Source: an uncultured Acidimicrobiaceae bacterium (GTDB lineage Bacteria > Actinomycetota > Acidimicrobiia > Acidimicrobiales > Ilumatobacteraceae). From it: a stretch of 57,632 bases of DNA. The notes under the pieces are model-generated. The model saw nothing but the letters and a program-made list of their open reading frames with translations, was not told the DNA's origin and did no database searches. Shown here one piece after another: positions 43,584 to 50,838 of this stretch. The translations under genes were made by a program, and so were the position numbers. Location of the stretch: assembly GCA_903919455.1 (NCBI GenBank), contig CAIXIJ010000139.1:1-57632 (forward strand). The letters run 5' to 3'. Numbering within the stretch: the stretch's first letter is position 1; each line of letters starts with the position of its first letter.

Positions 43584-44206
43584 CGGTCGAGACCAGAGGC
43601 CGCCCGCGCATCCATGCGGACGAAGAGATTCTCACCGCAGCCCTGCGCGCCTTTGCCGTGCAGGGCTACGACGCCATGTCGTTGCGCGCATTGAACTCCG
43701 AGCTCGGGCTTGCCCACGGCACCATCAACCAGCGATTCGGTTCGAAGGAGCGCCTGTACTTCGCTGCCGTCGATCACGGTTTCGCCACGTTCCTGGCCGA
43801 GATCAACCAGCAGCGCGCAGCGCGCCCGAAACCGACGAGCGATCTCGACGATCTCGCCGAGTTGGTACGCGCCTTCCTGCTGGCCAACATCGAACGGCCC
43901 GAGCTCTGCCGGTTGATGAACACCGAGGGCCTCCAGCACAGCGACCGCCTCGACCACATCGTTCGCACCGTGGTGGAGCCAGCGTTCATGCCGGCCGCAC
44001 GCACGCTGCGCCGACTCGTGAAGGCCGGCACGATTCGCCCCATCACCGGACGAGCGTTGTTCTTCCTCGTGGCACACGGCGCAGAGGCCCCGTACACGTT
44101 GGTGGCGCTGTCGAGTGCGTTCGACGCCGAGGACGGACCGCTCGATGCCGTGGAGCATGCCGAGCAGATGACGGCATTCATCATGCGCGGTCTACGACCC
44201 GACTGA
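43580..44206 (+). CDS. TetR-family repressor of the ring-cleavage operon
   Basis: 208 residues. The HTH is EEILTAALRAFAVQGYDAMS followed by LGLAHGTINQRFGSKERLYF; the rest is a helical ligand domain. Last gene of a translation-coupled four-gene operon, so it probably autoregulates the operon, its ligand being a pathway intermediate. A candidate operator lies immediately downstream at 44235-44253. Confidence 0.86.
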   Translation: MTVETRGRPRIHADEEILTAALRAFAVQGYDAMSLRALNSELGLAHGTINQRFGSKERLYFAAVDHGFATFLAEINQQRAARPKPTSDLDDLAELVRAFLLANIERPELCRLMNTEGLQHSDRLDHIVRTVVEPAFMPAARTLRRLVKAGTIRPITGRALFFLVAHGAEAPYTLVALSSAFDAEDGPLDAVEHAEQMTAFIMRGLRPD

Positions 44207-44234
44207 TCGGGCGGCGCCCAACGCAGTGCTCGGT

Positions 44235-44253
44235 GGTGAACAATGTGTTCACC
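44235..44253. promoter_or_regulatory. 19-bp palindrome between tetR and the propeller-like gene
   Basis: GGTGAACAATGTGTTCACC: perfect 8-bp arms around ATG. Too short and A+T-rich for a terminator and of typical TetR-operator size, so it may be the site through which the upstream repressor controls the next gene. Confidence 0.5.
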
Positions 44254-44291
44254 GCCGTGATCGACCGGCGCCACCGATGCGAGGAGGGACG

Positions 44292-45971
44292 ATGGACGAC
44301 GAACCCCACGCACACGACCCGTGGCTGCTGTCCTCGTCGATGCCGTCCGAGCCATTACCACCCACGATTGAACGGCCCGCATGGCAGCGAGCCTTAGCGG
44401 TCACTGCAGCCGTCGCCGTGGTGCTCGGCGGGGTGGTCTTGCTGACGCGAGGTACGGGCACGCAGCACGCCGCACCACCGTCCACGAACCCGTCGACGAG
44501 TTCGCCGACGCCAAGCACCGAACCCGCCACGTCGACGGATGGCGCGTGGATCGCAACAGCACCCAGTCCGTTGTCGCCGCGCAACCACAGCCAGGGTGTC
44601 TGGACCGGCAGTGAGGTGGTGGTGTTCGGTGGCACCACCCAGCCCGACTGCCCGGCGTGCGACTACTACGGATACGGCGACACCCTCCACGACGGCGCCA
44701 TCTACAGCCCCATCGACGACACCTGGAGAGCAATGTCCCCTCTACCGGACGAAGCCTCGTACGTGGGTCAGTCGGTGGCATTCCCGCGCGACGTGTACTT
44801 CTACTCGCTGTTCCAGCCCGACGTGACAGCGTCAGTACAGACCTACCGCCTGTGGCACTACTCGGTCGCCAACGATGAGTGGACCGAGGTGCCGCTGCCC
44901 TCGCAGGTGCCACAGGCGTTCGCACTCACCACCCGCAGCAATGCACTGCTGCTGTACTCCGCAACCGACGAGTTCGGCCTGGCGCCCGACTGGTCGTTCG
45001 ACCCCACCACGAACGAATGGACGGCACTCCCCGACGACGGTTTCGACGCATCGTTCGACCGCCAGATCCTGGAGGTGGGTGGGAACTTGATGCTCTTCAA
45101 TCACTCCATCGCGCTCGTACAGAACGGCGTCACATCGATACCGACGCGCATGGCCAGGTTCGATGACGCCACGCAACAGTGGACCCAACTGCCGGAGAAC
45201 GTCGAGGTGCAGTCGCTGTGGTTCGCCGATGGCTCGTGGGTGGTCAGCCCCCAGTTCGGCGTGTACGACGCCCGCTTCGACATGTGGCGGCCGGGTCCGG
45301 CGAACCCGCCCGATGACGTGATGGGTGCCATCGGGCCGTCGGTGTCGTACTTCGGCGGCGTGCGCGGTGCGGTGCTCGATATGCGCACCAATACATGGAT
45401 CAGGATCCCCACCCTGCCCGACGGGCTCGACGACGAGAGCGGCGCCACCACGGTCACCGCTGGCCGCGACGCGTTCACGTTCGGCGGCACCACCGGGATG
45501 CAACCGAACGACCCGGTACACAACCAGTCGTACATCTGGCACGCGCCCGCACCGCCTGCCCCGCATGTGGCGGAGACCGACCAGACCGGACTCGACGCAG
45601 CCCTCATCGATCTCGGCATCGACCGCGGCGCCGCACCAACCGAAGTGGTGCAGCTCGGCGACGCGATCTTCTGCGGTTACGAGGACAACGGCATCAGCGG
45701 CGACGACGACGTGCAGGAATCGGCCCGCCGTTGCTTCGTCGACCGACTCGCCAAGCACGAGCCAGCCATGTTCATCACTCAGCGCCCCACAACGGAAGGC
45801 GATCCCGTCGCCACGGTGTTCGTCACCGGTCACGACGGCACCGTGCGCACCTACATCGACGCCACACGCGACACGTTCGGCTCCGGGAGATGGGACGTTG
45901 TGGACTGCACGCCGTTCAGCGCATCCGACTCGGGTACCCACCTCGACTTCGCCTGCGCCCAAGCCATCTGA
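44292..45971 (+). CDS. Anchored Kelch-like beta-propeller protein
   Basis: 559 residues. After a short cytoplasmic N terminus a single helix (about 33-52, AVTAAVAVVLGGVVLLTRG) and a Thr/Ser/Pro spacer lead to repeated blades of the form VVVFGGTT..., WHYSVANDEWTEVPLPS, SFDPTTNEWTALPDDG, VYDARFDMWRPGP, each with Trp and a Gly pair, i.e. a Kelch-type propeller outside the cell. The last 120 residues have two Cys and are unrecognised. GAGGAGGG ribosome site. Function unknown. Confidence 0.72.
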   Translation: MDDEPHAHDPWLLSSSMPSEPLPPTIERPAWQRALAVTAAVAVVLGGVVLLTRGTGTQHAAPPSTNPSTSSPTPSTEPATSTDGAWIATAPSPLSPRNHSQGVWTGSEVVVFGGTTQPDCPACDYYGYGDTLHDGAIYSPIDDTWRAMSPLPDEASYVGQSVAFPRDVYFYSLFQPDVTASVQTYRLWHYSVANDEWTEVPLPSQVPQAFALTTRSNALLLYSATDEFGLAPDWSFDPTTNEWTALPDDGFDASFDRQILEVGGNLMLFNHSIALVQNGVTSIPTRMARFDDATQQWTQLPENVEVQSLWFADGSWVVSPQFGVYDARFDMWRPGPANPPDDVMGAIGPSVSYFGGVRGAVLDMRTNTWIRIPTLPDGLDDESGATTVTAGRDAFTFGGTTGMQPNDPVHNQSYIWHAPAPPAPHVAETDQTGLDAALIDLGIDRGAAPTEVVQLGDAIFCGYEDNGISGDDDVQESARRCFVDRLAKHEPAMFITQRPTTEGDPVATVFVTGHDGTVRTYIDATRDTFGSGRWDVVDCTPFSASDSGTHLDFACAQAI

Positions 45972-46093
45972 CGCGAGCGTGCCCGTCGAACCAGGGATAC
46001 CGGGCCGTTCGACTGGGTTCGCGACGGGTCGGTCGGGATATCGTCCGACGTCGTTCCTGCGGCCCGTCGGCCGCCCCTGAGGAGGTCCCCACC

Positions 46094-47341
46094 ATGTCCG
46101 AAGCATTCATCATCGATGCCGTCCGCACCCCTCGCGGCATCGGCAAGGTCGGCAAGGGCGCCCTCGCCGACATCCACCCGCAGCAGCTGGGCGCCACCGT
46201 GCTCTCCGCCCTGCGCGACCGCAACGACCTCGACACTTCGGCCGTCGACGACGTGATCTTCGGCACCAGCATGCAGGTGGGCACCCAGGGCGGCGACCTC
46301 GCCCGCATGGCACTGCTCGATGCCGGCTACGACGTGCGCGCGTCGGGCGTGACGCTCGACCGTTTCTGCGGCTCGGGCATCACCACCACCAACATGGCCG
46401 CCGCCAGCGTGATGGCCGGCATGGAAGATGTGGTCATCGCCGGTGGCTGCGAGATGATGAGCCTTCACCCGGCCCTCGGTGCCGCTCAGGCTGGCGTGCG
46501 CGCCCCGCTGATGGACGCCGGCAACTTGCGCCTGCGTGCCCGTCACCCGCAGACCCACCAGGGTGTGGCCGCCGATGCCATCGCCTCGCTGGAAGGCATC
46601 CCGCGTGAGGCACTCGACCACCTGGCCTACGTGTCGCAGCAGCGCGCCGCCCGCGCCATCGCCGAGGGCCGCTTCGACAAGAGCCTCGTGCCGGTCTACA
46701 AGGAGGACGGCACGCTCGCCCTCGACCGCGAAGAGTTCCCCCGTCCGCAGACCACGCTCGAGGGCTTGGCTCAGCTGGCCCCGTCGTTCGGCGGCATGGC
46801 CGACTTCCCGCTCGACGAGAGCGGCATCACGCTGCGCTCGATGGTGCTGGCCCGCTACCCCGGCCTCGACATCACCCACGTGCACCACGCCGGTAACAGC
46901 TCTGGCGTGGTCGACGGTGCAGCCGCCATCCTGGTGGCCAGCGCCGGCGCCGTGAAGGCCAACGGCTGGACCCCGCGTGCCCGCATCGTGGCCGCCGCCA
47001 ACATGGGCGACGACCCGACGCTCATGCTCAACGCCCCGGTGCCGGCCGCCAAGAAGGTGCTCGCCAAGGCCGGTCTCAGCATCGACGACATCGACCTGTT
47101 CGAGATCAACGAAGCGTTCTCGGTGGTGGCGGAGAAGTTCATCCGCGACCTCGACCTCGACCGCGACAAGGTGAACGTGAACGGCGGCGCCATGGCGCTG
47201 GGTCACCCCATCGCCGCGACCGGCGCGATGCTCATTGGCACCGTGCTCGACGAGCTCGAGCGCACCGGTGGCCGCTACGGCCTGGTCACCATGTGCGCCG
47301 CCGGCGGCATGGCCCCCGCCATCATCATCGAACGCATCTGA
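46094..47341 (+). CDS. Thiolase (acetyl-CoA acyltransferase)
   Basis: 415 residues. Active-site Cys in LDRFCGSGITTTNMA, His in GGAMALGHPIAATGAM, second Cys in VTMCAAGGMAPAI; NEAFSVVAEKF is the NEAF motif. It condenses or cleaves 3-ketoacyl-CoA. The GAGGAGGT ribosome site is an almost perfect anti-16S match and codon use is the most biased in the window, so it should be highly expressed. No beta-oxidation partner is adjacent. Confidence 0.92.
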   Translation: MSEAFIIDAVRTPRGIGKVGKGALADIHPQQLGATVLSALRDRNDLDTSAVDDVIFGTSMQVGTQGGDLARMALLDAGYDVRASGVTLDRFCGSGITTTNMAAASVMAGMEDVVIAGGCEMMSLHPALGAAQAGVRAPLMDAGNLRLRARHPQTHQGVAADAIASLEGIPREALDHLAYVSQQRAARAIAEGRFDKSLVPVYKEDGTLALDREEFPRPQTTLEGLAQLAPSFGGMADFPLDESGITLRSMVLARYPGLDITHVHHAGNSSGVVDGAAAILVASAGAVKANGWTPRARIVAAANMGDDPTLMLNAPVPAAKKVLAKAGLSIDDIDLFEINEAFSVVAEKFIRDLDLDRDKVNVNGGAMALGHPIAATGAMLIGTVLDELERTGGRYGLVTMCAAGGMAPAIIIERI

Positions 47342-47369
47342 GCGTTCTCACCTCCGGAGTGCCGATCGT

Positions 47370-47407
47370 GGGCACCGGATGCATCCTCGGGGACGCATCT
47401 GGTGCCC
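47370..47407 (+). terminator. Hairpin after thiolase
   Basis: GGGCACCGGATGC (47370-47382) pairs with GCATCTGGTGCCC (47395-47407), 13 bp with one G-T wobble and a 12-nt loop. Begins 28 bp after the stop; likely thiolase terminator. Confidence 0.7.
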
Positions 47408-47470
47408 GCGTCGCGTGTCGGGGGCTCAGCAAGGCCACGTCGGCGGGCATACTGGTGCGCGTTATCGTGC

Positions 47471-47514
47471 GGGTTTCCTCGCGCGCCCGCCCCTCTGGGG
47501 GCGGCGCGAAACCC
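47471..47514. terminator. Second hairpin (GGGTTT...AAACCC)
   Basis: Nested arms GGGTTT/AAACCC, CGCG/CGCG and CCGCCCC/GGGGCGG with small bulges. Function undetermined: a backup terminator or part of an untranslated RNA. Confidence 0.5.
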
Positions 47515-47618
47515 AGACGCCCAGCGTACGCAAGGGCCAGCGAGTCGGCGGGTTACGCGAAGTGAGTCGATCGGTTACGTGGCTCCGGTCCTGCCCTTCG
47601 CCGTGCCCTGCAGGCGAT

Positions 47619-47639
47619 GGCGGCACCGGTAGTGCCGCC
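47619..47639. terminator. Third hairpin (GGCGGCAC/GTGCCGCC)
   Basis: Perfect 8-bp arms around CGGTA, 19 bp before the -35 element of the next gene. Confidence 0.5.
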
Positions 47640-47657
47640 CCACCTGCACTCACACTA

Positions 47658-47685
47658 TTGACACCTTCCTGACGCGGAGTACTGT
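47658..47685 (+). promoter_or_regulatory. Sigma-70-like promoter of the lipoprotein/PG-binding pair
   Basis: -35 TTGACA (47658-47663, perfect consensus), 16-bp spacer, -10 TACTGT (47680-47685). The predicted transcript starts near 47692 and carries a GAGGGGGAG ribosome site before ATG 47720, unlike the leaderless style of most neighbours. Confidence 0.6.
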
Positions 47686-47719
47686 GGAAAGTCAACGCCC
47701 GCCAAAGAGGGGGAGTCCG

Positions 47720-48343
47720 ATGCCATCAGGGATCTGTCGCTGGTCTTCAATGCCTCGTCATTTGCGCTGGCTCTCTCCGTTGGCGCTCTTGTTATCGGCC
47801 TGTGGAAATCCACACGGTGTCGAACCGGCACACGACGATTCTGCTGTTCGGACACTGGGTTCGGTACTCACGACGGAGAGCGCTTTGGCGCACACGTCCG
47901 ATCCGGTCACCGTGGGTTCAACGCCAACCGCCTCGACGGTATCCTCCGCATTTCGCACCATCCCTACAGAGATCGGGACCATCTCCTATTCGCTCCCAAA
48001 GGGCGCAACTGCCGATCCGGTCCGTCCACCGCCAATTCCGGACTTCGGGCTGGCGATCGAGCAATGGATCGTTCCCAACTGTTGCCGACTCATGATCACC
48101 TTGCAAAAGGTCCAACCGCTCCTTCCTGACACTCAGCTGGTCTCGGAGCAGGAAGTGAACGGGATCATCTGGCGGACATACGGTATTGGGCCCGAGGATG
48201 GAAGCCAGATCACTGCAGTTGGGATGAAGGGGGCTCTCTCTGTCCTGGTTAGTACACAGACATCGTCGGGGGACCGATCGGGTGCCGCCGCCTCCGTGTC
48301 AGTGGTCGCCGACCTGCTTCAGTCAATCACGTTTACCGGATAG
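47720..48343 (+). CDS. Lipoprotein of unknown function, atypical composition
   Basis: 207 residues. Basic start, hydrophobic core and lipobox LLLSACGN (Cys28). The mature part contains FRTIPTEIGTISYSLPKG and WIVPNCCRLMITLQKV, and ends VSVVADLLQSITFTG, resembling small extracytoplasmic domains, but no family is recognised. Many third positions are A or T, unlike neighbours, suggesting transfer. 12 bp upstream of the PG-binding gene and probably co-transcribed. Confidence 0.68.
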   Translation: MPSGICRWSSMPRHLRWLSPLALLLSACGNPHGVEPAHDDSAVRTLGSVLTTESALAHTSDPVTVGSTPTASTVSSAFRTIPTEIGTISYSLPKGATADPVRPPPIPDFGLAIEQWIVPNCCRLMITLQKVQPLLPDTQLVSEQEVNGIIWRTYGIGPEDGSQITAVGMKGALSVLVSTQTSSGDRSGAAASVSVVADLLQSITFTG

Positions 48344-48355
48344 TGAGGTCGATAG

Positions 48356-48922
48356 GTGAGCACGGCACGAAAGACGAAGGCGACACTGCTCGCAACTATT
48401 GCAATCTTGTCCTCTTTGGCTGCAACGGGCCGACCCGCATATGCCGGGACAGGATTCAATCACTTCTGGTGGGCCGACTCGGGAATTACCTTGAGCCAGA
48501 CCAGCTACAAGTACTCGAACATGAGTGCCTTCTGGCAGGCCATCGTGAATGCGGACGGTTGCATCATTCCAGTCGATGGCGTCTATGGACCAACGACCAC
48601 CTGGTACACAGCGACGTTCCAGAACCATCTTTTCTCGACCAACAACGGTGGCGTCATGACGCCTGGATGGCTGAACTACTTCCAGTTGGCAACGGACACG
48701 ACCCCTGGGCACTACCCGCGGCTTCGACAGACCGGATTCATCGATGGTTACGGCACGGTTCACTATGGCTACTACGCCGGCCAAGAAAGCTTTACCACAG
48801 AATTGGGCTGGAACCCGATTTCGGCTCAGTGGCTCTTCTCTCAGTACCCCATCTCCAACCCACACGCCCTCATCCCCGCCACGCCTAGTCGAACCGTGGG
48901 CTCCGTTTCTGCATGTGCATAG
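48356..48922 (+). CDS. Secreted protein with a peptidoglycan-binding-like repeat
   Basis: 188 residues, GTG start. Signal peptide ends AATGRPAYAGTG (AxA cleavage near residue 30). The mature region has FWQAIVNADGCIIPVDGVYG and TTTWYTATFQNHL, the DG-x-G-x-x-T pattern of PG_binding_1 modules, followed by an aromatic-rich beta region (GTVHYGYYAGQESF). It probably attaches to cell wall. Balanced codon use as in the lipoprotein before it. No catalytic domain. Confidence 0.68.
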   Translation: MSTARKTKATLLATIAILSSLAATGRPAYAGTGFNHFWWADSGITLSQTSYKYSNMSAFWQAIVNADGCIIPVDGVYGPTTTWYTATFQNHLFSTNNGGVMTPGWLNYFQLATDTTPGHYPRLRQTGFIDGYGTVHYGYYAGQESFTTELGWNPISAQWLFSQYPISNPHALIPATPSRTVGSVSACA

Positions 48923-49171
48923 GTCAGAACGTGGCGGTCTCGATGGAGCTCAGCTCGGCACCAGCTGTCTGACGTCCACAACCGCCGCCAGATGGCCGAA
49001 TCACTGAACTCGTGGATCAAGGCCCACCTGCCCGGCAGGCGAGCACGCAGCTACGGCCAGGACAACCAACACCTCGACCTGCTGTTCATGGGCATCGCCC
49101 GCAACACGCTGTCCGCGCTACACCACCGCGACCGAAACGCCCAGGCACCACCGGGCACCACCGCCGCCTGA
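48923..49171 (+). pseudogene. Probable transposase C-terminal remnant
   Basis: An open frame without its own start runs from the previous stop to TGA 49169-49171. It reads RRQMAESLNSWIKAHLPGRR, then RSYGQDNQHLDLLFMGIARN and TLSALHHR. The ESLNxxIKxxLP...LDLL...ARNTL pattern looks like the end of a DDE transposase. All upstream catalytic parts are missing. Identification rests on pattern memory, so it is tentative. Confidence 0.4.
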
Positions 49172-49189
49172 CCGGCCCAGATCAACCCA

Positions 49190-49207
49190 GCCGCCCCACG
49201 GGGCGGC
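49190..49207. terminator. Tight GC hairpin after the transposase remnant
   Basis: GCCGCCCC and GGGGCGGC separated by AC: 8 perfect base pairs. Lies 18 bp after the remnant's stop. Confidence 0.55.
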
Positions 49208-49234
49208 ATCGCCGCGCCCGGAAACCGGCGACGA

Positions 49235-49262
49235 GTTCAGTTCGCACGAACTGAACAGTTCG
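49235..49262. repeat. Overlapping CAGTTCG palindromes
   Basis: GTTCAGTTCG and CGAACTGAAC around CA form a perfect 22-bp palindrome (49235-49256). CGAACTG (49247-49253) also pairs with CAGTTCG (49256-49262), so CAGTTCG appears three times in alternating orientation. A fourth copy (CAGTTCGTAC) lies near 49293. May be an operator cluster or the terminal structure of a mobile element. Confidence 0.6.
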
Positions 49263-49320
49263 ACCGCCCGAAACGGCAACTAGCCTGCCAGTTCGTACAA
49301 ACAGGGCGGCGTTCGCTCCC

Positions 49321-49337
49321 CCGCGACAGTTTCGCGG
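49321..49337. repeat. Small hairpin before tRNA-Lys
   Basis: CCGCGA and TCGCGG around CAGTT, 20 bp upstream of the tRNA. Possible processing or promoter-proximal structure. Confidence 0.35.
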
Positions 49338-49357
49338 CGGGTTCTGCACCGCCCCCC

Positions 49358-49433
49358 GCCCCTCTAGCTCAATGGTTAGAGCAGTGGACTTTTAATCCAT
49401 TGGTTCAGGGTTCGAGTCCCTGGGGGGGCACCA
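49358..49433 (+). tRNA. tRNA-Lys (anticodon UUU)
   Basis: Complete cloverleaf: acceptor GCCCCTC/GGGGGGC with one wobble, D stem GCTC/GAGC, anticodon stem GTGGA/TCCAT with loop CTTTTAA (anticodon TTT at 49391-49393), T arm CAGGG-TTCGAGT-CCCTG, discriminator A, and an encoded CCA (49431-49433). Decodes AAA/AAG. The 3' side is followed at once by the SnoaL-like gene, with no duplicated tRNA end seen in this window. Confidence 0.95.
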
Positions 49434-49456
49434 CGCCAACCACCGGCAGTGCCGGG

Positions 49457-49846
49457 TCAGTCTGCGGCGTACAGCACCATCGCCTGGCGGGTGTCGAGGT
49501 ACTCCTCGAGCCGGGTGATGCGGCCGCCCTCCACCCAGAACCGGATCATCGCCGGCATCTTCAGCGGGCCTCCTCTGGCATCGCCGGTGAGCACGTGTTG
49601 CTGCACGAAACCATCGGGTGCGACGAAGCGACGGATCTCGGTGTACTGCAGGTTGCTGGCCCGCCGATGCAGGTCGACCAACGTGAGCAGGTTCTCGTCG
49701 GGTGACTGATCGCGCTGGTCGAAGTTGTGCCAAATGGTGGCATCGGGCGCGTAGATGGCCCGCACGCCCTCCACGTCGCCAGCCGCGATGGCGGCCACCA
49801 ATCGGTCGCCGATGTCGTGCATCGCTGCCTCGGTCAGTTCGCTCAT
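49457..49846 (-). CDS. SnoaL-like / NTF2-fold protein
   Basis: 129 residues. GDRLVAAIAAGDVEGVRAIYAPDATIWHNFD opens the NTF2-like cone; LVDLHRR, IRFWVEGGRITRLEEYLD closes it, as in SnoaL and ketosteroid-isomerase-like proteins. Such small proteins are isomerases, cyclases or dehydratases, and the residues here do not settle which. Start at 49846 is supported by TACTCT 6 nt upstream. Confidence 0.8.
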   Translation of the reverse strand: MSELTEAAMHDIGDRLVAAIAAGDVEGVRAIYAPDATIWHNFDQRDQSPDENLLTLVDLHRRASNLQYTEIRRFVAPDGFVQQHVLTGDARGGPLKMPAMIRFWVEGGRITRLEEYLDTRQAMVLYAAD

Positions 49847-49852
49847 GTCCGC

Positions 49853-49858
49853 AGAGTA
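49853..49858 (-). promoter_or_regulatory. -10-like TACTCT of the SnoaL-like gene
   Basis: Minus-strand TACTCT ends 6 nt before the ATG at 49846; leaderless pattern. Confidence 0.45.
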
Positions 49859-49885
49859 GTGGGATGCGAGTGGCACACTCGTCGG

Positions 49886-50809
49886 GTGGGTCACGACCAC
49901 TCCAACCACCACTCGCACGGGCACGCGTCGCTGCGCGCCGGGGCCCGACACCTTGGTCGGTTGAAGATCGCATTCGCACTCATCGTCGGCTTCTTCTTGG
50001 TGCAGGTGGTGGTGGGCCTGGCCACCAACTCCCTCGCCTTGCTGAGCGACGCCGGCCACATGGCCACCGACGCACTGGGGTTGGGCATGGCCCTGGCCGC
50101 CATCACTGCCGCGAACCGTGCCGACCACTCCAGCCATCGCACCTTCGGTCTGTACCGACTGGAGATCCTGGCAGCGCTGGCCAACGCGGTGCTGCTGTTC
50201 GCCGTCGCCATCTATGTGCTCGTGGAAGCGATTCTTCGCCTCCGCGACCCGGCCGAGGTGCACTCCACACCCGTGCTGGTGGTCGGCATCATTGGGCTCG
50301 TCGTGAACGTGATCGCGTTCCTTCTGCTGCGCGAGGGCGCACAGGAGAGCATGAACATGCGCGGCGCCTACCTCGAGGTGGTGAGCGACATGCTCGGCTC
50401 CGTCGGTGTCATCGTGTCGGCCATCGTGTTGAGCGTCACGGGCTGGAGCTGGGTAGACCCGATCGTCGGTGCCGGCATCGGCCTGTTCATCCTTCCCCGG
50501 GCGTATCGCCTTGGTCGCGACGCGGTGCGGGTGCTGGTGCAAGCGGCACCACACGAACTCGACGTCCACGACATCGAGCAAGCACTACTGGAACTCGACC
50601 ATGTGGTGGGCGTGCACGATCTGCACGTGTGGACGCTCACCAGTGAGATGCACGTGCTGTCCGCGCACGTGCAGGTGAGCGACGACCCGGCCATGCGGGG
50701 CGTGCTGCCCGCTGCGCAAAAGCTGCTGACCGAGCGCTTCGGCCTGGACCACTCCACGCTGCAGATCGAAGTGGCTGGCGAACCCGACTGCCCCGACATC
50801 GGCTGGTGA
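49886..50809 (+). CDS. Cation diffusion facilitator (Zn2+/metal exporter)
   Basis: 307 residues, GTG start. A His-rich N terminus (GHDHSNHHSHGH) is followed by six helices. Helix II metal site NSLALLSDAGHMATDALG and helix V VSDMLGSVGVI hold the HxxxD / DxxxD residues of CDF proteins. The C-terminal ferredoxin-like domain (DVHDIEQALLELDHVVGVHD) ends with a likely regulatory zinc-binding part. Exports zinc or similar metals by proton antiport. Upstream of the copper module but separated by the hydratase gene. Confidence 0.91.
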   Translation: MGHDHSNHHSHGHASLRAGARHLGRLKIAFALIVGFFLVQVVVGLATNSLALLSDAGHMATDALGLGMALAAITAANRADHSSHRTFGLYRLEILAALANAVLLFAVAIYVLVEAILRLRDPAEVHSTPVLVVGIIGLVVNVIAFLLLREGAQESMNMRGAYLEVVSDMLGSVGVIVSAIVLSVTGWSWVDPIVGAGIGLFILPRAYRLGRDAVRVLVQAAPHELDVHDIEQALLELDHVVGVHDLHVWTLTSEMHVLSAHVQVSDDPAMRGVLPAAQKLLTERFGLDHSTLQIEVAGEPDCPDIGW

Positions 50810-50838
50810 CGACGTCCGCGCAGTGCGAGAATGACGGG

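Larger units (their letters stand above)
47342..47719. other. Gene-free stretch between thiolase and the atypical lipoprotein
   Basis: Contains three successive hairpins (47370-47407, 47471-47514, 47619-47639), a GGTTACG direct repeat near 47552 and 47570, and a sigma-70-like promoter (47658-47685). No credible coding frame. Composition shifts from highly G+C-rich to more balanced towards the right end. Confidence 0.6.

Noticed and set aside
47342-47719. Riboswitch in the gene-free stretch after thiolase
   Set aside because: No TPP, cobalamin, SAM or similar conserved core could be recognised; only generic hairpins.
49247-49262. LexA/SOS box at the CGAACTG...CAGTTCG palindrome
   Set aside because: Actinobacterial SOS boxes have CGAAC-N4-GTTCG; here the spacer is 6 nt, and no SOS-type gene follows.
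49358-49433. tRNA-Lys as attachment site of the atypical patch
   Set aside because: The odd genes lie 5' of the tRNA, no integrase is present, and no second copy of the tRNA 3' end was found in the window.
49847-50581. N-terminal extension of the SnoaL-like gene
   Set aside because: Lies antisense to the CDF transporter and has no domain; TACTCT 6 nt before ATG 49846 supports the short form.
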